This document shows, piece by piece, positions 1 to 5,640 of a stretch of 6,288 nucleotides of DNA; position 1 is the stretch's first letter; every line of letters begins with the position of its first letter. Location: contig JBKPNX010000076.1 in assembly GCA_046732855.1 (NCBI GenBank), positions 1 through 6,288 on the forward strand, in the 5' to 3' direction. Under the pieces are notes generated by a model. It was not told where the DNA came from. It worked only from the letters and a program-made list of their open reading frames with translations, and made no database searches. The stretch is from JBKPNX01 sp046732855. Its GTDB lineage: Bacteria > Pseudomonadota > Alphaproteobacteria > Geminicoccales > Geminicoccaceae. The position numbers and the translations under genes were made by a program.

Positions 1-9
1 GATAGGGGC

Positions 10-822
10 ATGGCGGCAGATGCAACCGCCGGGCAGCAGGCCGGCAAGGTGGCGGCGGTCACGGGCGGCACCCAGGGGCTGGGCGAGGCGGTGGCGCGGC
101 TGTTCGCGGCGCGCGGCGCGGCCGGGCTCGCGCTGTGCGGGCGCAACGTCGAGCGCGGCGAGGCGATCGCGCGCGAGCTCTCCGGCGCCGGCTGCCCGAC
201 CGAATTCGTGCATGCCGACCTCGAGCGGATGGAGGACGGCCGCAACTTCATCGACAGCGCCGAAGCGAGCTTCGGCCGGCTCGACATCCTGGTGAACTGC
301 GCCGCCGCGACCGACCGGGGCACGATCGAGACCACGACCGAGGAGATCTGGGACCGGCTGTTCACGCTCAACGTCAAGTCGCAGTTCTTCCTGATCCAGC
401 GCGCGGTCGAGGTGATACGCCGGCACAAGATCGAGGGCGCGATCGCCAATGTCGGCACCATGGTCGCCTACGGCGGGCCGCCGTTCCTGATCGCGTACTC
501 ATCCTCGAAGGCGGCCTTGATGACCATGACCCGCGCGCTCGCCAATGCGCTCAAGCGCGACCGCATCCGCATCAATACGCTGAACATCGGCTGGACCAAC
601 ACGCCGCGCGAGCACCTGGTGCAGACCAAGGTGCACGGCCGCCCCGAGAACTGGCTCGAGATCGTGAGCCGGAACCAGCCGCGCGGCCGCCTGATCGAGC
701 CCGACGAGGTCGCGCGCGCGATCGCGTTCCTGTGCTCGGCGGAATCCGGCCTGATGAGCGGCGCGGTGATCGACTTCGACCAGACCGTGATCGGCACCAA
801 CGACGAGAATCCCGGCGTGTGA
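10..822 (+). CDS. Short-chain dehydrogenase/reductase (SDR) family oxidoreductase
   Basis: The 270-residue product has the length and motif order of a classical SDR, a cytoplasmic NAD(P)-dependent oxidoreductase. The cofactor-binding glycine motif TGGTQGLGEA is at residues 18-27. Residues LCGRN (42-46) follow strand 2 and contain an arginine often associated with NADP(H) preference. D70 in HADL fits the adenine-ring aspartate, NCAA (96-99) replaces the usual NNAG, and N121 in LNVKS is the structural/catalytic Asn. The YxxxK pair is Y163/K167. The residue 13 before the Tyr, normally the catalytic Ser, is T150 (NVGTM), which is unusual. NIGWTNTP (192-199) and SGAVIDFDQ (249-257) match the C-terminal SDR pattern. 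The ATG at 10 puts GKVAAVTGG at the expected distance from the N-terminus. However, the purine run AGGGG (4-8) is too close to it to be a good ribosome site, and the frame is open to the window edge, so a more upstream start is possible. The substrate cannot be deduced. The gene is separated from the binding-protein array by about 640 bp, and no functional link is shown. Confidence 0.93.
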   Translation: MAADATAGQQAGKVAAVTGGTQGLGEAVARLFAARGAAGLALCGRNVERGEAIARELSGAGCPTEFVHADLERMEDGRNFIDSAEASFGRLDILVNCAAATDRGTIETTTEEIWDRLFTLNVKSQFFLIQRAVEVIRRHKIEGAIANVGTMVAYGGPPFLIAYSSSKAALMTMTRALANALKRDRIRINTLNIGWTNTPREHLVQTKVHGRPENWLEIVSRNQPRGRLIEPDEVARAIAFLCSAESGLMSGAVIDFDQTVIGTNDENPGV

Positions 823-843
823 CCTCGGCCGGCGGCCGCAACG

Positions 844-915
844 CGCGTGCAAATCAAGCGCGCGCATGCCATAATCAGAGACGTGCATATGAAGCGGGCG
901 CGTGCCATAATGAAG
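844..915. repeat. Degenerate short direct repeat upstream of the small ORF
   Basis: The segment 856-878 recurs at 892-915 with a 36-bp period: both copies contain an AAGCG(C/G)GCGC core followed by (A/G)TGCCATAAT, with few mismatches. Each 36-bp unit seems built of two shorter units, because TGC followed by an A/T-rich patch and AAG or CAG recurs at 848, 867, 884 and 903 (spacings 19, 17 and 19 bp). The A/T-rich patches stand out from the GC-rich surroundings. It could be an operator with phased protein sites, or a relic of slippage; no protein is identifiable. A reading frame starting with GTG at 847 would encode a matching basic peptide repeat, but I do not regard that frame as a gene. Confidence 0.6.
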
Positions 916-977
916 GTTAGCGGCGACCGGCTGAAGTTAGTGCTGATCATCGCCGCGCCGGGCTTGGAGTTACCGTC

Positions 978-1184
978 ATGGCCGAGATCGACTTGGCCTT
1001 CATTGCCCGGCAGCTGGAACTGCTGGTCAATGACATGGCCGGTCTCAAGGACGACATGGTGGTGATCATGGCACGGCTGGACCGGATTGACACGAGCATG
1101 CGCGCTGCGGTCGATCACATGAACATCACGACTTGCGGCGTACTCGACGAGTTGCGCGCGATGCCCCGGCGGCCCGACGGGTAG
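978..1184 (+). CDS. Small hypothetical protein with a predicted coiled coil
   Basis: The product is 68 residues and its function is not recognised. Hydrophobic residues fall in an unbroken 3-4 heptad pattern at positions 9, 13, 16, 20, 23, 27, 30, 34, 37, 41 and 48, with only A44 small. That predicts about 40 residues of amphipathic helix likely to form a coiled coil. There is no signal peptide, membrane segment or DNA-binding motif. One cysteine (C53) lies in the ITTCGV stretch after the helix. The ATG at 978 has a GGAG site at 966-969 with 8 nt spacing, which supports translation. By recall, short proteins beginning MAEIDLAFIARQLE-like are common and unannotated in Bradyrhizobium-type genomes, which supports a real gene, but I could not search. 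It shares the strand of its neighbours, with 155 bp before it and 280 bp after it, so it may be a separate transcription unit. Confidence 0.62.
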   Translation: MAEIDLAFIARQLELLVNDMAGLKDDMVVIMARLDRIDTSMRAAVDHMNITTCGVLDELRAMPRRPDG

Positions 1185-1464
1185 CAAGGCGGATCGAGCG
1201 CTTCGACGAGGCGAACCCTGACGGGTGCGCCGGCGCCAGACGTGACCCTCACGAACCGATCGCCTCGCTTCAGAATTCGCCTGAGCTGGCGGCTGAATGC
1301 GCCATCGCAAACGCCGCTTTTCCCGCTCCGCGGAGCGTGGCATCATGCCGCCGTGACAGCCGAATAACGCTATCAGTTCGCGCTGCCGTGGCGCCGGTGG
1401 TCAAGCCGCTCGCGGAAGCGACTCGATTAGACATCGACGCCGGACTTCAGTCAGGAGACTTCGC
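1185..1464. other. Non-coding leader region before the binding-protein array
   Basis: These 280 bp separate the small ORF from the first binding-protein gene. I see no RNA gene, no mobile-element end and no convincing sigma-70 promoter pair. A frame remaining open from 1133 into the next gene gives a low-complexity Arg/Ala-rich translation and is judged non-coding. The recognisable structures are two adjacent palindromes (1324-1337 and 1339-1349), a weak dyad CGAT-N5-ATCG near 1425-1437, and the ribosome-binding site AGGAG at 1453-1457. The promoter of the array should lie here, if it is not further upstream. Confidence 0.5.
1324..1349. promoter_or_regulatory. Pair of adjacent perfect palindromes, possible operator
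   Basis: CGCTCCGCGGAGCG (1324-1337) is a perfect 14-bp palindrome. One base later, GGCATCATGCC (1339-1349) is a perfect 5+1+5 inverted repeat. They lie about 115 bp upstream of the first binding-protein start codon, in otherwise structureless non-coding DNA. Neither is followed by a T-run on either strand, so a Rho-independent terminator is unlikely. Binding by a dimeric regulator, or a leader-RNA hairpin, are the reasonable readings. The regulator family cannot be named. Confidence 0.3.
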
Positions 1465-1478
1465 ATGCATATCATGCA
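1453..1478 (+). promoter_or_regulatory. Type-A translation-initiation leader with start-codon dyad (copy 1)
   Basis: AGGAG (1453-1457) sits 7 nt before the ATG at 1465. The 26 bp 1453-1478 are identical to 3561-3586 in front of copy 3. Inside, TGCAT-ATC-ATGCA (1466-1478) is a perfect 5+3+5 inverted repeat overlapping the start codon and the first four codons. A second in-frame ATG lies at 1474; the first is preferred for its spacing. Confidence 0.55.
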
Positions 1479-2460
1479 GTCTCGCCGTCATTTCCTGGCC
1501 TGCCTGTCCGCTGCCGGCGCCGCGAGTCTCGTGGGCGCGCGGAGATCGCTCGCTGACGAGCCCCCGCCGGAAGTTACCACGATCCGGTTGATGCGCGATG
1601 CCAACATCTGCATGGCACCCATGGATATTTCCGAGGCGCTGCTGCGGGCAGAAGGGTTTACCGATATCCGCTACGTTCCGGACACACCTCTCGACGCCGT
1701 CGCACGCGGCGAGATCGACTTCGACTATTACTCTGCACCGATGGTCGCCTCGCACCTCGATGCCGGCGAGCCGATCATGCCGTTGGCGGGGATTCATTCC
1801 GGGTGTTACGAGCTGTTCGCTCACGAACCCATCCAAACGATCAGCGACCTGAAGGGCAAAAGGATCGGTTTACGCAGGCTCAATACGACCGGGCACCTGC
1901 TGCTCACGGTCATGGCGGCGCACGTCGGGCTCGATCCTCAGAAAGATATCAACTGGATTAGAAGCGGTGACGTCAATCCGATGGAGTTGTTTGCCGACCG
2001 GCAAGTCGACGCTTTCATGGGATTTCCTCCGGAGCCACAGGAACTGCGCGCCCGCAAGATCGGTCGCGTGATCCTCAACACGGGCACGGACCAGCCCTGG
2101 TCGCAGTACATCTGCTGCATGCCGATCGGCAACACCGACTTCATCCGGAAGAATCCGGTTGCCACCAAGCGCTTTCTCCGAGCCATTCTGAAGACTGCCG
2201 ACATCTGCGCCTCCCACCCGGAGCGGGTAGCGGAGCAATTGGTCGATCGCGGGTGGACGCCCCGCTACGACTACGCGCTGCAGGCGCTGAGCGAGCTTCC
2301 CTACGACCGCTGGCGCGAGTTCGACCCTGAGGATTCACTGCGCTTCTATGCGCTTCGGCTGCACGAGGTCGGCATGATCAAGTCGAGTCCGAACGCGCTC
2401 ATCGCCCAGGGCACCGACTGGCGCTTCCTGAACGAGCTCAAGCGCGAGCTGAAGGCGTGA
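1465..2460 (+). CDS. Tat-exported ABC-type substrate-binding protein, NMT1/THI5-like, array copy 1 (subtype A)
   Basis: The 331-residue product is a periplasmic solute-binding protein of the NitT/TauT (NMT1/THI5-like, SsuA-like) superfamily, the kind that delivers a small ligand to an ABC importer. A twin-arginine signal (SRRHFLA, residues 6-12; Arg 7-8) precedes a hydrophobic Ala-rich segment and a signal-peptidase site SLA/DE after residue 30. The His after RR is Asp in the other four copies, and C13 in the signal is unique to this copy. Family landmarks are LLRAEGFTDIRYV (59-71), GEIDF (82-86), SGCYELFAHEPI (112-123), ISDLKGKRIG (126-135), VDAFMGFPPEPQELRARKIG (181-200), WSQYICC (212-218) and the C-terminal GTDWRFLNELKRELKA. 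Mature cysteines are 49, 114, 217, 218 and 248. Compared with copies 2 and 4 it lacks four residues between residues 72 and 100, a trait shared with copy 5. The ligand is unknown. It is the first gene of the array, and copy 2 starts 51 bp after its stop. Confidence 0.93.
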   Translation: MHIMQSRRHFLACLSAAGAASLVGARRSLADEPPPEVTTIRLMRDANICMAPMDISEALLRAEGFTDIRYVPDTPLDAVARGEIDFDYYSAPMVASHLDAGEPIMPLAGIHSGCYELFAHEPIQTISDLKGKRIGLRRLNTTGHLLLTVMAAHVGLDPQKDINWIRSGDVNPMELFADRQVDAFMGFPPEPQELRARKIGRVILNTGTDQPWSQYICCMPIGNTDFIRKNPVATKRFLRAILKTADICASHPERVAEQLVDRGWTPRYDYALQALSELPYDRWREFDPEDSLRFYALRLHEVGMIKSSPNALIAQGTDWRFLNELKRELKA

Positions 2461-2469
2461 GCCATGCTA

Positions 2470-2483
2470 CGGCGCTCGTGCCG
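2470..2483 (+). other. Small intergenic hairpin between copies 1 and 2
   Basis: CGGCG (2470-2474) can pair with TGCCG (2479-2483), giving five pairs including one G-U around a CTCG loop. There is no following T-run, so it is not a terminator. It is short enough to occur by chance; it is listed because two other spacers also hold a hairpin. Confidence 0.25.
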
Positions 2484-2511
2484 GGTCGATACCGAATAGA
2501 GGAGGCTTTTC

Positions 2512-3519
2512 ATGGAGCTTACACAGTCCCGCCGCGATTTCCTGGCCGGCCTGTCAGCAGCCGGCGCCGTAAGCGCCCTCGGCGCCTGGGCCTCGCTCGC
2601 CGACGAGGGTCCGCCGGAAGTGACCACGATTCGGATCGCCAAGACGCTCGGCATCTGCTCGGCACCCCAGTACATCGCTGACGACCTGCTGCGCGCCGAA
2701 GGATTCACAGACATTAACTACGTGCGCACCGCTGGCGGCTTGACCGTCCCGCAGATGGCCGGACGCGGCGAGATCGACTTCGCCTCCACTTTTGCGGGCA
2801 CACTCGTCCATAACTTGGATGCGGGCGTGCCGGTCACGGTTCTGGCGGGTCTGCATTCCGGGTGCTTCGAGCTGTTCGCCCACGGGCCCATCCAGAGCAT
2901 CGGCGACCTGAAGGGCCGACGTGTAGGCATCCAGAGCCTCAGCTCGAGTGCGCACCTGTATATGGCGATCATGGCGGCGCAGGTCGGCCTCGATCCCCGC
3001 GAGGATCTCAATTGGGTCGTCCCGCCGCAGGGCAACGCCATGGAACTGTTCGCCGAGGGGAAAGTCGATGCTTTTCTGGGGTTCCCGCCTGAGCCGCAGG
3101 AGCTGCGCGCCCGCAAGATCGGACGGATGATCCTCAGCACGACCACGGACAAGCCATGGTCGGACTATTTCTGCTGCACGGTATTTGGCAACAGAGACTT
3201 CGTCCGCGCTCATCCGGTCGCCACCAAACGCTACCTGCGCGCCCTCCTCAAGGCGACCGACCTCTGCGCCACGGAGCAAGAGATGGCCGCGCGGGGTCTG
3301 ATCGATACCGGCTTCACGCCGCGCTACGACTACGCGCTACAGACGCTCACCGAGACTCCGTACGACCGATGGCGCGAGTTCGACCCGGCGGACGCGATGC
3401 GGTTCTTTGCGTTGCGTCTCCACGAGGTCGACATGATCAAGTCGAGCCCGAACACGCTGCTCGCCGAGGGCACCGACTGGCGCTTCCTCAACGAGCTCAA
3501 GCGCGAGCTGAAGGCGTAA
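2512..3519 (+). CDS. Tat-exported ABC-type substrate-binding protein, NMT1/THI5-like, array copy 2 (subtype B)
   Basis: The 335-residue paralogue of copy 1 has the same inferred role: capture of a small ligand in the periplasm. The ATG at 2512 is fixed by AGAGGAGG (2498-2505) 6 nt upstream. The Tat motif SRRDFLAG (6-13) is canonical and the predicted cleavage is SLA/DEG after residue 30. Mature cysteines are at 49, 118, 221, 222 and 252, exactly as in copy 4. Subtype-B features are RTAGGLTVPQM (72-82), AGTLVHNLDAG (95-105), GIQSLSSSAHLYMA (139-152) and PPQGNAM (171-177). These segments surround the expected ligand cleft and differ from subtype A, so a different ligand is plausible. D213-R240 is instead almost identical to copy 3, crossing the subtype boundary. 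The gene ends in TAA, whereas copies 1, 3 and 4 end in TGA. The next gene starts 53 bp later. Confidence 0.94.
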   Translation: MELTQSRRDFLAGLSAAGAVSALGAWASLADEGPPEVTTIRIAKTLGICSAPQYIADDLLRAEGFTDINYVRTAGGLTVPQMAGRGEIDFASTFAGTLVHNLDAGVPVTVLAGLHSGCFELFAHGPIQSIGDLKGRRVGIQSLSSSAHLYMAIMAAQVGLDPREDLNWVVPPQGNAMELFAEGKVDAFLGFPPEPQELRARKIGRMILSTTTDKPWSDYFCCTVFGNRDFVRAHPVATKRYLRALLKATDLCATEQEMAARGLIDTGFTPRYDYALQTLTETPYDRWREFDPADAMRFFALRLHEVDMIKSSPNTLLAEGTDWRFLNELKRELKA

Positions 3520-3524
3520 GTCAT

Positions 3525-3543
3525 CTGGCGGCTTCTGCGCCAG
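3525..3543 (+). other. Perfect 6-bp hairpin in the spacer between copies 2 and 3
   Basis: CTGGCG (3525-3530) and CGCCAG (3538-3543) form a perfect six-pair stem around a seven-base loop, starting six bases after the TAA of copy 2. No U-tract follows, which argues against intrinsic termination. A 3'-end stabiliser or processing site in a polycistronic mRNA is possible. Confidence 0.4.
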
Positions 3544-3559
3544 TCCCGACACTGCACTC

Positions 3560-3586
3560 AAGGAGACTTCGCATGCATATCATGCA
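3560..3586 (+). promoter_or_regulatory. Type-A translation-initiation leader with start-codon dyad (copy 3)
   Basis: AAGGAG (3560-3565) is 7 nt before the ATG at 3573 and decides the start of copy 3, because the same frame remains open for about 400 bp upstream through copy 2. Positions 3561-3586 repeat the copy 1 leader exactly, including the TGCAT-ATC-ATGCA dyad at 3574-3586. Confidence 0.6.
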
Positions 3587-4580
3587 CTCTCGCCGCGATT
3601 TCCTGGCTGGCCTGTCGGCGGCCGGCGCCGCGAGCGTCCTTGGCAGCCGTACATCGCTCGCCGTCGAGGGCCCGCCGGAAGTGACCGCCCTCCGGATTAT
3701 GAAGCAGCCCGGCGTCTGCCTTGCCCCGCAGTTTGTGGCCGAGGAGCTGCTGGGGGCGGAAGGCTTCACCGATGTCCGCTACATCTGGACACCAGGTTAC
3801 GCAGGTTTCGATGGTGTCACACGCGGCGAAATCGACTTCGCCTGGGACACTGCCGCCCGGGTCGTGAAGTACGTGGATGCCGGGATGCCGATCATGGCGC
3901 TGGCGGGTGTGCATTCCGGATGCTACGAGCTGTTCGCGCACGATCCCATACGAACCATCAGCGATCTGAAGGGCAAAAGGGTCGGTATCTCAAATTGGGG
4001 GGGCGGCGCGCACCTGTTCCTCACAGTCATGCTGGCGCACATCGGGCTCGATCCCGCCAAGGACGTCAACTGGGTCACCCCAGGTCCGACCGGAACCTCC
4101 ATGCAGCTGTTCGCCGAGCGGCAAGCCGATGCATTCCTCGGATTTGCGCCCGAGCCGCAGGAATTACGCGCCCGCAAGATCGGTCACGCAATCCTCAACA
4201 TGGCCACCGACAAGCCATGGTCGCAGTACTTCTGCTGCACAGTATTCGGCAACAGGGACTTCGTGCGCGCACATCCGATCGCGACCAAGCGCTGTCTGCG
4301 AGCCATCCTGAAGGCTACCGATATCTGCGCCGCCGAGCCGGAGCGGGTCGCGCGACAGCTGGTCGATGAGGGCGTCACAGACCAATACGATTACGCGCTC
4401 CAGACCCTGACCGAGGTGCCTTACAAAGTCTGGCGCGAGTTCGACCAGGAGGACTCGATGCGGTTCTATGCGCTGCGGCTACGCGAGGTCGACATGATCA
4501 AGTCGACCCCCAACGAGATCCTCGCCGCGGGCACCGACTGGCGCTTTCTCAACGAGCTCAAGCGCGAGCTGAAGGCGTGA
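3573..4580 (+). CDS. Tat-exported ABC-type substrate-binding protein, NMT1/THI5-like, array copy 3 (subtype A, divergent)
   Basis: The product is 335 residues. The reading frame is open from 3156, but the upstream part overlaps copy 2 out of frame and is Arg/Pro-rich shadow coding. The real start at 3573 is shown by the ribosome site at 3560-3565 and by the Tat signal SRRDFLAG (6-13) beginning at the paralogues' position. Cleavage is likely after SLA at residue 30. Conserved cysteines are 49, 117, 221, 222 and 252; C241 is additional. N-terminus and leader match copy 1. The segment WTPGYAGFDGVTRGEIDFAWDT is peculiar to this copy (72-93), NWGGGAH (141-147) and TPGPTGTSM (169-177) are distinctive, and K99 replaces the histidine-containing patch of copies 2 and 4. 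FAPEP (191-195) replaces FPPEP. The C-terminal tail is the array consensus. As with its neighbours, the ligand is unknown and no permease gene is adjacent. Confidence 0.94.
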   Translation: MHIMHSRRDFLAGLSAAGAASVLGSRTSLAVEGPPEVTALRIMKQPGVCLAPQFVAEELLGAEGFTDVRYIWTPGYAGFDGVTRGEIDFAWDTAARVVKYVDAGMPIMALAGVHSGCYELFAHDPIRTISDLKGKRVGISNWGGGAHLFLTVMLAHIGLDPAKDVNWVTPGPTGTSMQLFAERQADAFLGFAPEPQELRARKIGHAILNMATDKPWSQYFCCTVFGNRDFVRAHPIATKRCLRAILKATDICAAEPERVARQLVDEGVTDQYDYALQTLTEVPYKVWREFDQEDSMRFYALRLREVDMIKSTPNEILAAGTDWRFLNELKRELKA

Positions 4581-4609
4581 GCACAAAGCGGCACGCCAAC
4601 AACTGAACA

Positions 4610-4616
4610 GGGGAGG
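4610..4616 (+). promoter_or_regulatory. Ribosome-binding site selecting the copy 4 start
   Basis: GGGGAGG lies 5 nt before the ATG at 4622 but only 2 nt before an in-frame TTG at 4619. The ATG is therefore the start. It also makes copy 4 exactly 335 residues, like copies 2 and 3. The GGAGGCTTT string is shared with the copy 2 leader (2501-2509) and marks the subtype-B leader. Confidence 0.7.
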
Positions 4617-4621
4617 CTTTG

Positions 4622-5629
4622 ATGCCGACCATTCAAACTCGCCGCGATTTCCTGGCGGGGCTGGCGGCAGCCGGCGCTGCTGGCGTGCTCGGTGCGCGGC
4701 CATCGCTCGCCGACGAGGGACCGCCGGAAACCACCACGATCCGCCTGTCGTTCAACACCGCGATCTGTTTCGCCCCGATGGACGTGGCCGAGGCGTTCCT
4801 GCGCACCGAAGGCTTCACCGACATCCGCTACGTCAGGACGACCGGCGGCTTCACCTCGCCACAGATGATCGCAACCGGCGAGGTCGACGTCGGCACCAGC
4901 TTCGCCGGCACGGTCGTCCATCACCTGGACGCCGGCCTGCCGCTCACCGCGCTCGCCGGCCTGCACGCCGGCTGCTACGAGCTGTTCGCGCGCGCGCCGA
5001 TCCGCAGCGTCAGCGACCTGAAGGGCCGGCGCGTGGGCATCCAGACGGTGAAGTCGAGCGGCCATCTGTATCTCTCGATCATGGCGACCTACGTCGGCCT
5101 CGACCCCCAGCGCGACATCGAATGGGTCGCGCCGCCCGACGGCAACGCCATGGAGCGGTTCGTCGCCGGCGACACCGACGCGTTCCTCGGCTTTCCGCCC
5201 GAACCGCAGGAGCTGCGCGCGCGCGGCGTCGACCGGGTGATCCTGAGCACGATCGCCGACCGGCCGTGGTCGCAGTACTTCTGCTGCATGACCCACGCAA
5301 ATCGCGCCTGGGTGCGCGAGCACCCGGTCGCGACCAAGCGCTTCCTGCGCGCGGTGTTCAAAGCCGCCGAGTACTGCAAGGCGGACCCGCAGAACGCGGC
5401 GCGCCGGCTCGTGGATGGCGGGTTCACGCCGAAATACGACTACGCGCTCCAGACCGTCCGCGAGCTGCCCTACGAGCTGTGGCACGAGTACGACTCCGAG
5501 GATTCCTTGCGCTTCTACGCGCTGCGCCTGCACGAGGCGGGCATGCTGCGCAACAGCCCGAACACGCTGCTCGCCGAGGGCACCGACTGGCGCTTCGTCA
5601 ACGAGCTCAAGCGCGAGCTGAAGGCGTGA
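4622..5629 (+). CDS. Tat-exported ABC-type substrate-binding protein, NMT1/THI5-like, array copy 4 (subtype B)
   Basis: The 335-residue product has a Tat motif TRRDFLAG (6-13) and likely cleavage SLA/DEG after residue 30. Cysteines 49, 118, 221, 222 and 252 are at the same positions as in copy 2. Subtype-B segments are RTTGGFTSPQM (72-82), AGTVVHHLDAG (95-105), GIQTVKSSGHLYLS (139-152) and PPDGNAM (171-177). Differences from the rest of the array include RARGVD (199-204) for RARKIG and MTHANRAWVREHP (223-235) for the sequence shared by copies 2 and 3. The ATG at 4622 is chosen over an in-frame TTG three bases earlier on ribosome-site spacing. Codon use is strongly biased to G/C-ending codons: reading the frame I find no CTA, TTA or ATA codon, in contrast to copy 5. 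The gene may therefore be the longest-resident or best-ameliorated copy, or be the one under strongest expression selection. A 41-bp spacer separates it from copy 3. Confidence 0.94.
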   Translation: MPTIQTRRDFLAGLAAAGAAGVLGARPSLADEGPPETTTIRLSFNTAICFAPMDVAEAFLRTEGFTDIRYVRTTGGFTSPQMIATGEVDVGTSFAGTVVHHLDAGLPLTALAGLHAGCYELFARAPIRSVSDLKGRRVGIQTVKSSGHLYLSIMATYVGLDPQRDIEWVAPPDGNAMERFVAGDTDAFLGFPPEPQELRARGVDRVILSTIADRPWSQYFCCMTHANRAWVREHPVATKRFLRAVFKAAEYCKADPQNAARRLVDGGFTPKYDYALQTVRELPYELWHEYDSEDSLRFYALRLHEAGMLRNSPNTLLAEGTDWRFVNELKRELKA

Positions 5630-5640
5630 GCGATGAGCTC

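Noticed and set aside
823..845. GC-rich dyad after the SDR stop as a terminator
   Set aside because: The stem is short and no T-run follows.
870..911. CATAAT hexamers as sigma-70 -10 boxes
   Set aside because: Each matches five of six bases, but no credible -35 element lies 16-18 bp upstream, so no promoter is called.
847..1065. GTG-started frame encoding a repeated basic peptide
   Set aside because: The peptide repeat follows from the DNA repeat; the frame overlaps the better-supported small ORF and lacks a ribosome site.
468..1346. Minus-strand open frame of 292 codons across the SDR 3' end and the small ORF
   Set aside because: Low-complexity Arg-rich translation, no domain, and it overlaps two better-supported + strand genes.
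1492..1503. Cys13 of copy 1 as a lipoprotein attachment site
   Set aside because: FLAC follows the twin arginines almost directly, with no hydrophobic stretch before it; the cleavage site after residue 30 is conserved in all copies.
1133..1591. Open frame through the non-coding leader into copy 1
   Set aside because: No ribosome site, Arg/Ala-rich composition, and it overlaps copy 1 out of frame.
2809..2840. Histidine in VHNLDAG as the suicide-substrate histidine of THI5 pyrimidine synthase
   Set aside because: The residue is not at one fixed position: copy 3 has Lys-Tyr there and copies 1 and 5 have it shifted by one. Bacterial Tat-exported proteins also fit a binding role better.
3156..3572. 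N-terminal extension of copy 3 in frame with it
   Set aside because: It overlaps copy 2 in another frame, is Arg/Pro-rich, and the Tat signal and ribosome site clearly mark 3573 as the start.
4466..5533. Long minus-strand open frame of 355 codons opposite copies 3 and 4
   Set aside because: It is antisense to two well-supported genes, with an Arg/Ala/Val/Gly-rich translation typical of GC-rich shadow frames and no recognisable domain.
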